From the NCBI GenBank assembly GCA_036524855.1, contig DATDBL010000145.1, forward strand, positions 36,367 through 100,366: a DNA stretch of 64,000 nucleotides, in the 5' to 3' direction. Shown here piece after piece: positions 8,097 to 18,346 of the stretch. Both the position numbers and the translations under genes were made by a program. The notes below the pieces were generated by a model. That model made no database searches and was not told the DNA's origin. It saw only the letters and a list, made by a program, of their open reading frames with translations. The stretch's first letter is position 1, and each line of letters opens with the position of its first letter. This DNA comes from Aldersonia sp036524855. Its GTDB lineage: Bacteria; Actinomycetota; Actinomycetes; Mycobacteriales; Mycobacteriaceae.

Positions 8097-8554
8097 GCAC
8101 CGTCATGAACTCCCGCACCGGCACCAAGCACCAGACCGTCGACGAGATGCTCGCCCACGCCCGCCGCGGACTGCAGCGCATGTACGCCTTCGAGGTCCCC
8201 GCCGCCATCGCCCGCGGTGCGATCCTCGTCGACATCCGCCCGCAGGCTCAGCGGGCGCGCGAAGGCACTCTGCCCGGTGCGCTGGCCATCGAACGTAACG
8301 TCCTCGAGTGGCGGCTCGACCCGTCCAGCTCGGCCCGCATCTCCGCGGCGGTCGACCACGACGTCGAATGGGTCGTCGTCTGCTCGGAGGGCTACACCTC
8401 GAGCCTGGCGGCGTACGCGCTGCAGCAGCTGGGTCTGCACCGCGCCACCGACCTCGTCGGCGGCTACCAGGCGCTGCGCGCAGCCGGCCTGGTCAACATC
8501 GGCGTCGCTACGCCACATTTCCGCCGCGAGGCCGGCTCGATCATCGCCGTCTGA
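8093..8554 (+). CDS. Rhodanese-like sulfurtransferase
   Basis: The single rhodanese domain of 153 residues has the active-site loop VVCSEGYTS with the catalytic Cys, preceded by LVDIRPQAQR and followed by DLVGGYQALRAAG. It should carry persulfide sulfur. ATG at 8093 overlaps the dioxygenase stop, so the two proteins are probably made together and may process cysteine sulfur in sequence. The substrate is not predictable from sequence. Confidence 0.9.
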   Translation: MSTVMNSRTGTKHQTVDEMLAHARRGLQRMYAFEVPAAIARGAILVDIRPQAQRAREGTLPGALAIERNVLEWRLDPSSSARISAAVDHDVEWVVVCSEGYTSSLAAYALQQLGLHRATDLVGGYQALRAAGLVNIGVATPHFRREAGSIIAV

Positions 8555-8620
8555 GGTCATCGACGTCTGAGGACGTCGGGCCGTCACTGCACGGTCGCCG
8601 GGCCGTCACGGCGCACCCGA

Positions 8621-8626
8621 TAGGCT
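8621..8626 (+). promoter_or_regulatory. -10 element of lysS
   Basis: TAGGCT ends 9 nt before the lysS GTG start. This spacing would give an mRNA with little or no 5' untranslated region. Confidence 0.5.
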
Positions 8627-8634
8627 TGCCGCTC

Positions 8635-10149
8635 GTGAGCGAAGCGGACAGCGCACAAACCGTCGACGACACCCCCGAGCAGATGCGGGTGCGTCGGGCC
8701 AAGCGCGACCGACTGCTGGACGACGGTGGCGACCCGTATCCCGTCGTGGTTCCCCGCACCCACACCCTCGGGCAGGTGCGCGAGCGCTACCCCGACCTCG
8801 AGCCCGACACCGGGACCGGTGATCGGGTGGGCGTGGCCGGGCGTGTGCTGTTTCTGCGCAACACCGGCAAACTCTGCTTCGCAACCCTGCAGGAGGGTGA
8901 CGGCACCCAACTACAGGCCATGATCAGCCTCGCCGGTGTCGGCGCCGACGCGCTCGCAGCGTGGAAGTCCGATGTCGACCTCGGCGACGTCGTGTTCGTA
9001 CACGGCGAGGTGATCAGCTCGCGCCGCGGCGAGCTGAGCGTGCTCGCCGACGACTGGCGGATGGCGTCCAAGGCGCTTCGTCCGCTGCCTGTGGCGCACA
9101 AGGAGATGAACGAGGAATCGCGGGTGCGCCAGCGGTACGTCGACCTGATCGTGCGGCCTGAGGCGCGGCGCAACGCCCGCATCCGTGTGGCGGTCGTGCG
9201 GGCGCTGCGAAACGCGTTGGAGCGGCGAGGCTTTCTCGAGGTCGAGACCCCGATGCTGCAGACCCTGCACGGCGGCGCCGCGGCGCGCCCGTTCGTCACC
9301 CGCTCCAATGCCCTGGACCTCGACCTGTACCTGCGGATCGCGCCGGAATTGTTCCTGAAGCGGTGCGTGGTCGGCGGCATCGAGAAAGTCTTCGAGATCA
9401 ACCGGAACTTCCGCAACGAGGGCGCCGACTCCACCCATTCGCCGGAATTCGCGATGCTCGAGACCTACGAGGCGTACGGCACCTACGACGATTCTGCGCG
9501 GATGACGCAGGAATTGGTACAAGAAGTCGCACAGGAGACGTTCGGCACGCAGGTCATGACGCTCGCCGACGGCTCCGAATACGACCTCGGTGGCGAATGG
9601 CAGACCGTCGAAATGTACCCATCTTTGTCGCAAGCGGCGGGCGTCGAGGTTACCCCGGACACCACCGTCGAGGAATTGACCGCGCTCGCCGGCCGAGTCG
9701 GTCTCGAAATTCCCGAGGGCAAGGGGTACGGCCACGGGAAACTCGTCGAGGCACTGTGGGAGCACACCTACGGGCACAATTTGTACGCGCCGGCGTTCGT
9801 GCGGGATTTCCCGGTCGAGACCTCGCCGCTGACGCGGGCGCACCGCAGCAGACGCGGCATTGCGGAGAAATGGGACCTGTACGTGCGCGGCTTCGAGTTG
9901 GCCACCGGCTATTCGGAACTCGTCGACCCCGTGGTTCAGCGGGAACGTTTCGTCGACCAAGCGCGACTGGCCGCCGCCGGCGACGACGAGGCGATGCTGC
10001 TCGACGAGGAATTTCTCGCCGCGATGGAACACGCGATGCCTCCTACCACAGGCACCGGTATGGGAATCGACCGGCTGTTGATGGCGCTGACCGGCCTCGG
10101 AATCCGCGAGACGATCCTGTTTCCCATTGTGCGCCCGCTCGGCCACTGA
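8635..10149 (+). CDS. lysS: Class II lysyl-tRNA synthetase
   Basis: It charges tRNA-Lys. The 504-residue protein has an N-terminal OB-fold anticodon-binding domain (about residues 60-150), then the class II catalytic core with motif 2 FRNEGADSTHSPEF and motif 3 GTGMGIDRLLMALTG. GTG at 8635 is chosen over the longer frame because it gives the normal N-terminus and has a -10 box just upstream. Position between the coaX region and lsr2 matches mycobacteria. Confidence 0.97.
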   Translation: MSEADSAQTVDDTPEQMRVRRAKRDRLLDDGGDPYPVVVPRTHTLGQVRERYPDLEPDTGTGDRVGVAGRVLFLRNTGKLCFATLQEGDGTQLQAMISLAGVGADALAAWKSDVDLGDVVFVHGEVISSRRGELSVLADDWRMASKALRPLPVAHKEMNEESRVRQRYVDLIVRPEARRNARIRVAVVRALRNALERRGFLEVETPMLQTLHGGAAARPFVTRSNALDLDLYLRIAPELFLKRCVVGGIEKVFEINRNFRNEGADSTHSPEFAMLETYEAYGTYDDSARMTQELVQEVAQETFGTQVMTLADGSEYDLGGEWQTVEMYPSLSQAAGVEVTPDTTVEELTALAGRVGLEIPEGKGYGHGKLVEALWEHTYGHNLYAPAFVRDFPVETSPLTRAHRSRRGIAEKWDLYVRGFELATGYSELVDPVVQRERFVDQARLAAAGDDEAMLLDEEFLAAMEHAMPPTTGTGMGIDRLLMALTGLGIRETILFPIVRPLGH

Positions 10150-10277
10150 CTCCTCCCGCCCGCAATTTCCGCCGCGACAATTGGGTTGCATGAACTCGTC
10201 GCGTTTGTGGGTATTCTGGCGCCGTACGCCGCGGCCCTGCGCGGCTGCGATGTATGCAAGACCAGGTAGGGAAGACC

Positions 10278-10298
10278 ATGAAGGGAATGGGTATCTGA
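10278..10298 (+). CDS. Six-codon mini-ORF overlapping the lsr2 start
   Basis: MKGMGI is encoded directly in front of lsr2; its stop and the lsr2 ATG share TGATG. AGGTAGGGAAG lies just upstream of the mini-ORF. It might couple or modulate lsr2 translation, or simply be chance, since AAGGGA within it can serve as the lsr2 ribosome site. Confidence 0.3.
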   Translation: MKGMGI

Positions 10299-10648
10299 TG
10301 GCCAAGAAGGTCACGGTCACGCTGATCGACGATGTCGACGGTGAGGCCATTGCGGACGAGACCGTCGAATTCGGTCTCGACGGCGTTTCGTACGAGATCG
10401 ACCTGTCGGCGGACAATGCCGCCATCCTGCGCGAGCAGGTGGAAGCCTGGGTCGAGAATGCGCGCCGCGTCAGCGGGCGCAAGCGGGTCAAGCAGGCGGC
10501 CGCGCCCGTCGCGCCGAAGTCGCGCGTCTCGGTGGACCGTGAGCAGAGCGCCGCGATCCGCGACTGGGCGCGACGTAGCGGCCACAAGGTGTCGGCACGC
10601 GGGCGGATCTCCGCCGAGGTGATAGAGGCCTACAACCAGGCGAACTGA
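10298..10648 (+). CDS. lsr2: Lsr2 nucleoid-associated protein
   Basis: It is an H-NS-like silencer that bridges AT-rich DNA and represses acquired genes. The 116-residue protein has an N-terminal dimerisation domain starting MAKKVTVTLIDDVDG, a basic linker, and a C-terminal DNA-binding domain with the AT-hook-like RGR core (SARGRISAEVIEAY). ATG at 10298 gives the standard length. It is encoded between lysS and clpC, as in mycobacteria. Confidence 0.97.
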   Translation: MAKKVTVTLIDDVDGEAIADETVEFGLDGVSYEIDLSADNAAILREQVEAWVENARRVSGRKRVKQAAAPVAPKSRVSVDREQSAAIRDWARRSGHKVSARGRISAEVIEAYNQAN

Positions 10649-10770
10649 CGAGTGCGAACGGCCACACAGGGTGAGGGTGTGGCCGATCCACCACCCAGGG
10701 TTCCTATCGCGAGGTGGTCGGCGCCGAGAGACTAGGTAACAACCGAGTCCCCCAATGCGAGGTAGCCAAC

Positions 10771-11109
10771 ATGACCACCACAATTGCCGCCCCGATCGAG
10801 AGTGCCCCGATCGTCAGCGATGCGGACCACGCCGCGGAGGTCGACGTGTTCAAGACCGATGCCGCTTCCGCGGAACTCGCTCGGGCGATCGATGCACTGG
10901 ATACCAAGATCCTCGAGCTCGTCCGCCGTCGCGTGGAGATCACGCGCCGTGCCGGCATCGCCCGCCTGCAGGCGGGTCTGCCGCGGATCACCCAACACAG
11001 CGAGATGGACTCGCTGCGCCGCTACGAGGCCGAACTTGGCCGCGAGGGTGTCGGTATGGCCCTCGTCCTGATGCGCCTCGGTCGCGGCGGCATCCCGGCA
11101 CGCAGCTGA
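10771..11109 (+). CDS. AroQ-type chorismate mutase
   Basis: It rearranges chorismate to prephenate for Phe and Tyr synthesis. The 112-residue protein has a variable N-terminus and then the all-helical core: AIDALDTKILELVRRRVEIT, AGIARLQAG, and a C-terminal VLMRLGRG. It resembles the intracellular mycobacterial enzyme (Rv0948c), which needs the AroG partner for full activity. ATG at 10771 is preferred to the upstream GTG because it gives a family-length protein. Confidence 0.9.
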   Translation: MTTTIAAPIESAPIVSDADHAAEVDVFKTDAASAELARAIDALDTKILELVRRRVEITRRAGIARLQAGLPRITQHSEMDSLRRYEAELGREGVGMALVLMRLGRGGIPARS

Positions 11110-11180
11110 AGACGATCAGCGGCACACCGGTCGCGAATCCGGCGGCGCCGATACGATTGACTCATGCCGAGAGGTCGAGC

Positions 11181-11804
11181 GTGAGCGGGTTCGACGGACC
11201 GTGCCTTCGGTTCGCCGACGAATCCGGCCGCCAGCAGGAGGTCGAGCTCTCGCCCGAGCGCCCACGGCTCACCGTGGGCCGCTCGGCGCAGGCCGACATC
11301 GCACTGACCTGGGACGACGAGGTCTCCCGGCTGCACGCCGCGATCGAGTGGATGGGGACCCATTGGACCATCCTCGACGACGGACTGTCCCGCAACGGGA
11401 CCTTCGTCAACGGCGAGCGCCTCGCGGGTCGGCGCAGCCTGCGGGCGGGGGACCGCATCCGCATCGGCGGAGCGCTGATCACGTTCTACGAGTTCGGCGG
11501 GGGTCTCGACGACGTCACCCGGGTGGCGTCCGGGTCGCTGCCTACCGTGCGCTCCCTCACCGAGACACAACGCTCCGTGCTCATCGCGCTGTGCCGGCCC
11601 TACAAGCACAACGCGGCCTTCGCCACCCCCGCGTCGAACCAGCAGATCGCCGGCGAGCTCTACCTGAGCGTCGACGCGATCAAGACCCATCTGCGCGCGC
11701 TGTTCGCCAAGTTCGGCGTCGAGGACCTGCCGCAGAACCAGAAGCGGGTCCGGCTGGCGGAATTGGCAATCCAGAGCGGCATCATCTCCGAGCGGGATCT
11801 CTAA
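11181..11804 (+). CDS. FHA domain protein with C-terminal helix-turn-helix
   Basis: The 207-residue protein has an FHA phosphothreonine-binding domain (about residues 20-105; VGRSAQADIAL, SRLHAAIEW, LSRNGTFVNG) and a C-terminal LuxR-type helix-turn-helix (NQQIAGELYLSVDAIKTHLRALF region). It may link Ser/Thr kinase signalling to transcription. The gene ends convergently with the AraC-type regulator, sharing 4 bases. Its target genes are unknown. Confidence 0.85.
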   Translation: MSGFDGPCLRFADESGRQQEVELSPERPRLTVGRSAQADIALTWDDEVSRLHAAIEWMGTHWTILDDGLSRNGTFVNGERLAGRRSLRAGDRIRIGGALITFYEFGGGLDDVTRVASGSLPTVRSLTETQRSVLIALCRPYKHNAAFATPASNQQIAGELYLSVDAIKTHLRALFAKFGVEDLPQNQKRVRLAELAIQSGIISERDL

Positions 11805-12733
11805 CCCGCCAACCGGGACGCGCTCGGCCGCACCCCGCGCACCCGCTTGAACGCGGCGGACAGCGCGAACCCGCTGCCGTAGCCGACCCGGCGGGCCACC
11901 GCGTCGAGCGTCTCGTCTCCTTCCTGCAAGAGGTCCGCGGCCACCGCGAGCCGCCACCCCGTCAGGTAGCTCATCGGTGGTTCGCCCACAAGGTCGGCGA
12001 ACCGGCGCGCTAGCACCGCGCGCGACACCCCGCACCCAGCCGCAAGCGCCGCGACCGTCCACGGGTGCGCCGGATTGTGGTGAATCAGCCGCAGCGCGTG
12101 CCCGACCAACGAGTCGGCGTCGGCGCGGTACCAACCGGGAACGTCGGCGTCGGCGCGGGCGAACCACGCCCGCAGCGCCGAGATCGTCAGCAGGTCGAGC
12201 AGTCGGTCGAGCACCACCTCCTGGCCGGGGTCGTCCTTCACGATCTCGGCCTCGAGCAACGGCAGCACCGGGCAGTTCCACTCCGCCGCGCGCAGCACCG
12301 CGAGCGTCGGCAGTGAGTCGAGCACGCGGCGGCTCACCTCGCCGGCCATCTGGTAGGTGCCGGTGAGCAGCACCGTCTCCCCGTTACGGCTGTTGCCCCA
12401 GCTCCGCACGCCGAGTCGCCACTTCTCCTGAAGCGGTTCGCCGTACAAGGTGCGGCATTCCTGCCCAGGCCCGATCACCACCTGCGGTGGGGTGGCCGGA
12501 TCGTCCGCGACGAGGTAGGGGTCCGGGCCCCGCGCGAGCACAACGTCGCCGGCGCGCAGTTCTATCGCGGCGCCGTCGTCGGGGCGCACCCAGGCGGCCC
12601 CGTGTACCACCGCGAACACTGTCAGCGGGGCCCGGTCCTCGATCCGCATCGACCACGGCGCCGTCATGATCGAGCGGACCAGGAACGCGCCCTTCGCGCG
12701 GGGACCGCTCAACAGGTCGGCCAGTGCGTCCAT
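11801..12733 (-). CDS. AraC-family transcriptional regulator with cupin sensor domain
   Basis: The 310-residue protein has an N-terminal cupin_6 domain (DALADLLSGPRAKGAFL, then VFAVVHGAAWVRPDD) and a C-terminal double helix-turn-helix (VAALAAGCGVSRAVLARRF, PMSYLTGWRLAVAADLL, VARRVGYGSGFALSAAFKR). Such regulators usually control a divergent oxidoreductase operon. Here that neighbour is the broken NmrA-like gene and the DUF1772 gene. An ATG 27 bp further upstream (12760) is an alternative start. Confidence 0.9.
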   Translation of the reverse strand: MDALADLLSGPRAKGAFLVRSIMTAPWSMRIEDRAPLTVFAVVHGAAWVRPDDGAAIELRAGDVVLARGPDPYLVADDPATPPQVVIGPGQECRTLYGEPLQEKWRLGVRSWGNSRNGETVLLTGTYQMAGEVSRRVLDSLPTLAVLRAAEWNCPVLPLLEAEIVKDDPGQEVVLDRLLDLLTISALRAWFARADADVPGWYRADADSLVGHALRLIHHNPAHPWTVAALAAGCGVSRAVLARRFADLVGEPPMSYLTGWRLAVAADLLQEGDETLDAVARRVGYGSGFALSAAFKRVRGVRPSASRLAG

Positions 12734-12816
12734 GCTGTCGATTCTAAGACGATCACGCATGGAATCGAGATTCTCGACGATGGATCGTCTCGTCCTCGCA
12801 GGATTGGATTGCAGGC

Positions 12817-12942
12817 ATGACCACACTCGTTCTCGGCGGCACCGGCAAGACCGGCCGCCGCGTCGTCGCGCGACACTCCACCGCCCGGCTTCGCGCTCTC
12901 GATCCGAAGGCCGTCGCCGCCGGGGGTGGGTGGTCGCGGTGA
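12817..12942 (+). pseudogene. N-terminal fragment of an NAD(P)-binding NmrA-family protein
   Basis: The ORF starts MTTLVLGGTGKTGRRVVAR, the exact beta-alpha-beta start of NmrA/SDR-type NAD(P)H-binding proteins, but stops after 41 codons. The family has about 280 residues, so most of the gene is deleted. In relatives such a gene often lies between an AraC regulator and a DUF1772 gene, exactly the order seen here. Confidence 0.75.
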
Positions 12943-12947
12943 CAGTG

Positions 12948-13460
12948 ATGACAGTGATGACTGTGAAGGTCGCTTTCGCGCTGGCGGCGGCCGTCACCAC
13001 CGGCCTGCTCGCCGGATTGTTCTACGCCTATTGCTATTCGGTGATGCGGGCCCTGGCCGGCGCCGACGACCGTACCTTCGTCGACGTCATGCAGCGGATC
13101 AACGTCGCGATCGTCAACCCGTGGTTCCTGGTCTGCTTTCTCGGCAGCCTCGGGTTCACCGCGGCCGCGGCGGTGGCGCACCTGCGCGGTGACCGGACGA
13201 TGCTGGCCTGGGTGGCCGCGGCGCTGGTGCTGAACCTGGCGGGCTTCGCGGTGACGGTCGCGGGGAACGTGCCGTTGAACAACCGCCTCGCGGCCGTCGA
13301 CCTCGACCACACCGCCGACCTCGTCGCAGTTCGTGCGCAGTTCGAGACCGCCTGGGTGCGTTGGAATGTCGTGCGCACCGTGCTGCACACCGCGGCGTTC
13401 GTCGCGCTCGGGTGGGTGTTGGTGCTGGAACAGGGGACCAGTCAGGCGGCCTCGTCGTAG
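12948..13460 (+). CDS. DUF1772 (anthrone oxygenase-like) membrane protein
   Basis: The 170-residue protein has four hydrophobic segments (about residues 5-30, 55-75, 85-105 and 145-165) and the DUF1772 hallmark region: an RINVAIVNPWF stretch, GNVPLNNRL, and RAQFETAWVRWNVVRT. Some family members oxidise anthrones; here the role is unknown. GTG at 12939 overlaps the stop of the broken upstream gene and is an alternative start. Its 3' end overlaps the convergent hydrolase by 19 bp. Confidence 0.85.
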   Translation: MTVMTVKVAFALAAAVTTGLLAGLFYAYCYSVMRALAGADDRTFVDVMQRINVAIVNPWFLVCFLGSLGFTAAAAVAHLRGDRTMLAWVAAALVLNLAGFAVTVAGNVPLNNRLAAVDLDHTADLVAVRAQFETAWVRWNVVRTVLHTAAFVALGWVLVLEQGTSQAASS

Positions 13461-14371
13461 CGGACGTCGATGCGCCGCAGCAGTCGGCTCAGCGCCGCGG
13501 CGACCTCCTGCGGCTGCTCCAGAATCACCGCATGCCCCGCTCCGTCGACCATCACCAGTTCCGCGCCTGCGACCTCGGCGGCCACCGCGACCGAGTGCGA
13601 GATCGGGGTCATCAGGTCCGCCGATCCGCACAGCACGAGAGTCGGCACGCCGTCGAGCGCGGACAACGTGGCGCTCTCGTCGTAGGTCTGGAACGCCGAG
13701 AGGAACGCCGCCATCGTGACGATCGGTGTCTCGTTGCGCATCGCTGCCGCCAGCGCCAGCACACGTGGGCTCACTCGCCGGTCGCCGAACTCGATCGCGC
13801 GGATCGCGGGTGCAAACACCCGGCAGCCCAGCAGCTTGGCCCGGTGCATCGCGCCCGGTGCCGAGCGCACCGCCGACTGGAACCACGCGACTGCCGGGTT
13901 GTGCAGCAGCCGCCCCAGGCCGGTGTCGGCTATCCCACCGGCCGACGACGACACCAGCGCCACGCCGACCGTCCGGGTGCCGATCTCGTGCGGGTACAGC
14001 CGCGCGTAGGTGAGCGCGACCATCCCGCCCATGGAGTGACCGACGAGCACGACCCGACCGCCCGGCGCGACCGCGTCGAGCACCGCATGCAGGTCGTGCG
14101 CGAGCCGCTCGAGGGTGTAGGTCGACGCCGCGGCGGTCCCGGACGCGCCGTGGCCGCGGTGGTCGTAGGCCACGACCCGGATGTCGCGGTGGCTGCGGGT
14201 GAGCTGGGTGCCGACGAACGTCCAGGAGTCGGTGCGCAGGCAGTGCCCATGCAGCAACACCACGGTGAGGTCGGCGGTCGCGGGTCCGGTCTCGCGCACT
14301 GCGAGCGTGACACCGTCGTCGGTGGACACCGCGTGGGTTCGCTCGGTGGGAGCGAGGGTCGTGACCGACAT
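13442..14371 (-). CDS. Alpha/beta hydrolase
   Basis: The 309-residue protein has the hydrolase fold: oxyanion region VVLLHGHCL, VVAYDHRGHG, nucleophile elbow VGHSMGGMV (Ser), a late Asp (VLCGSADLMTP) and catalytic His (VDGAGHAV). The start at 14371 is preceded by GGAGAG 6 nt upstream; an ATG at 14407 is possible. The substrate cannot be told from sequence. It is likely a stand-alone gene. Confidence 0.88.
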   Translation of the reverse strand: MSVTTLAPTERTHAVSTDDGVTLAVRETGPATADLTVVLLHGHCLRTDSWTFVGTQLTRSHRDIRVVAYDHRGHGASGTAAASTYTLERLAHDLHAVLDAVAPGGRVVLVGHSMGGMVALTYARLYPHEIGTRTVGVALVSSSAGGIADTGLGRLLHNPAVAWFQSAVRSAPGAMHRAKLLGCRVFAPAIRAIEFGDRRVSPRVLALAAAMRNETPIVTMAAFLSAFQTYDESATLSALDGVPTLVLCGSADLMTPISHSVAVAAEVAGAELVMVDGAGHAVILEQPQEVAAALSRLLRRIDVRYDEAA

Positions 14372-14476
14372 CGAACTCTCCGATCCTGACAGGGGAAGAG
14401 TTTCCATGCTCGCCCGCGGCGGTCGGCCGCGAAATCGCCCCGAGAGGTGGTCCGCACGCACCCGGGGTCAGTGATT

Positions 14477-14493
14477 CCCCACCAAGGGTGGGG
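14477..14493 (-). terminator. Short GC hairpin after the membrane-protein gene
   Basis: CCCCACC-AAG-GGTGGGG forms a perfect 7-bp stem 24 bp beyond the stop of the minus-strand gene at 14517. There is no clear T-run, so termination is only suggested. Confidence 0.35.
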
Positions 14494-14516
14494 GACGGTT
14501 GCGACACGAGTCCTGA

Positions 14517-15149
14517 TCAGCGACGACGCGGCGCCGGCGGCTTCGCCAACAGCGCGGCGACGAGGAAGCAGATCGCACCGACGAGCGTGCCGAGGTTCGC
14601 GATGCGAGCGTTCGCGACGGCCCCCGACGACGGGTCGACCCACGCCGCGACCGCAGAGACACCGAACGCGACGGACCCGAGCATGTTCAGCCACGTGCTG
14701 CGCCAGTTGCGGGCGTGCGGATCCCACAGACGGTCCGTGTCGGTGGTCGCGACGACGGCGAGGCCGCTGGAGATCAGGAACGCCAGCGACCCCCAGACGT
14801 CCGGACGCCACACCCACCGGTTGACCTGTTCCGCGTCGAGGTTCGCAAGGACCGCAGCGAACGTGCTGACGTTGAACAGCAGGGTGCCGACGAACTGGAT
14901 CAACGCCGACCACCAGTCGTAACGCTCGATCCGGTGCGATTCGGCGCCGGGGACCGGCCGCCCGCTGAGCCGGAACTGGATGAAGCCCGCGGCGGTGAAG
15001 AAGATCGAACCGACGAAGTACGTCAGGTTGTCCCAGCGGGCGCCGACGGCCTCGCCGTAGCCGGGCCACGCGCCCACCGCAAACAACGCCGACCCGATCG
15101 CGAAACCCCAGGATTCCCGTCGCAACCGCAGTGTCCGTGTTTGCTCCAT
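14517..15149 (-). CDS. Predicted membrane protein, possibly YrhK-like
   Basis: The 210-residue protein has about five or six hydrophobic segments. The first begins right after a basic N-terminus (RRESWGFAIGSALFAVGAWPGY), which recalls the YrhK domain that starts with a similar arrangement. No catalytic motif is visible and its function is unknown. It is transcribed away from clpC, and the intergenic ClgR-like site could affect both genes. Confidence 0.65.
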   Translation of the reverse strand: MEQTRTLRLRRESWGFAIGSALFAVGAWPGYGEAVGARWDNLTYFVGSIFFTAAGFIQFRLSGRPVPGAESHRIERYDWWSALIQFVGTLLFNVSTFAAVLANLDAEQVNRWVWRPDVWGSLAFLISSGLAVVATTDTDRLWDPHARNWRSTWLNMLGSVAFGVSAVAAWVDPSSGAVANARIANLGTLVGAICFLVAALLAKPPAPRRR

Positions 15150-15159
15150 GCGCCCCTCC

Positions 15160-15176
15160 GTTCGCTGTCGGCGTAC
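15160..15176. promoter_or_regulatory. ClgR-like operator upstream of clpC
   Basis: GTTCGCTGTCGGCGTAC closely resembles the actinobacterial ClgR site GTTCGC-N5-GCGAAC, with one mismatch in the right half. ClgR activates clp protease genes in Streptomyces, Corynebacterium and Mycobacterium. The site is 203 bp before the clpC start and 11 bp before the divergent gene. Confidence 0.55.
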
Positions 15177-15183
15177 ATCATGC

Positions 15184-15212
15184 GGAAACGAAAGGCGAAA
15201 CGCTCGCGTTGT
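15184..15212 (+). promoter_or_regulatory. ECF-sigma (SigE/SigH-like) promoter for clpC
   Basis: GGAAAC and CGTTGT are separated by 17 bp. This matches the stress sigma factor pattern GGAA-N16-20-(C/G)GTT used by SigH and SigE. It lies next to the ClgR-like site, giving two stress inputs to clpC. This is a pattern match only. Confidence 0.45.
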
Positions 15213-15378
15213 GACCTGTGAGTCGCCGGTGTGCGGGGTCCCCGTCTGGACGTCGATAGAGACGCGCGGCTTGCTCGCCCACTACAGTAGAGGCGGGGCA
15301 GTGGATTCTCCGAGGTCGTACTCGGGGAATCCAGGGCTTTCTGGTGGCGTCACCGCCGGAGCGGAAGTGAGGAGAACG

Positions 15379-17898
<2,520 letters not shown>

Positions 17899-17918
17899 TA
17901 GGTAGGCGCAAGCACCGG

Positions 17919-17960
17919 CCGTGCGCGGTCGACGAGTTTCGGCTCGTCCACCGCGCACGG
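17919..17960 (+). terminator. Hairpin after clpC
   Basis: An 18-nt inverted repeat (CCGTGCGCGGTCGACGAG paired with its complement, one mismatch) surrounds a 6-nt loop, 20 bp after the clpC stop. The following bases (CGTTATTGTCT) are only weakly T-rich. Confidence 0.6.
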
Positions 17961-18346
17961 CGTTATTGTCTCCTGACCATGCTGCCGCGCGATAGTGGCG
18001 ATGGCGCCGTTGACATGTTCGTCCGCGATATAGTACGAAGGGAAGAGCGTCAGGTTCTGGTCGAAGCTCGGCTCTGACGACGTCGGGGGGGTCGGGCCCG
18101 AAGAGCGGCGAAACATGGTCAGACGGCTGCTGTCTAAACAGGGGATGCGCGGGTCCCGATCCCGGGTGCGACGACCGGTCTCGAGTCCGATTGCGCTGGG
18201 CTGTCGAGGTATTCGGCGTGTCGATCGTTTCCGCAGTCGGCGGACTTCGCCCGGAGTTCGATCTGCGTTGTTGACAGGTGGCACATTCCGCGAGCGGGCA
18301 TACCGGTGTCGGTACTCGCTCGGCACCACCATGCGGTAGCACGACC
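17961..18346. other. Intergenic region before the NRPS gene
   Basis: This 386-bp stretch has no convincing gene. It contains a perfect TTGACA (18271-18276), a possible -35 box, but no -10 at standard spacing. Open frames on the minus strand here lack recognisable motifs. The region probably carries the NRPS promoter. Confidence 0.4.

Noticed and set aside
18271..18306. TTGACA as a sigma-70-type promoter for the NRPS gene
   Set aside because: A perfect -35 is present but no -10 hexamer at 16-18 bp spacing; not strong enough to call a full promoter.
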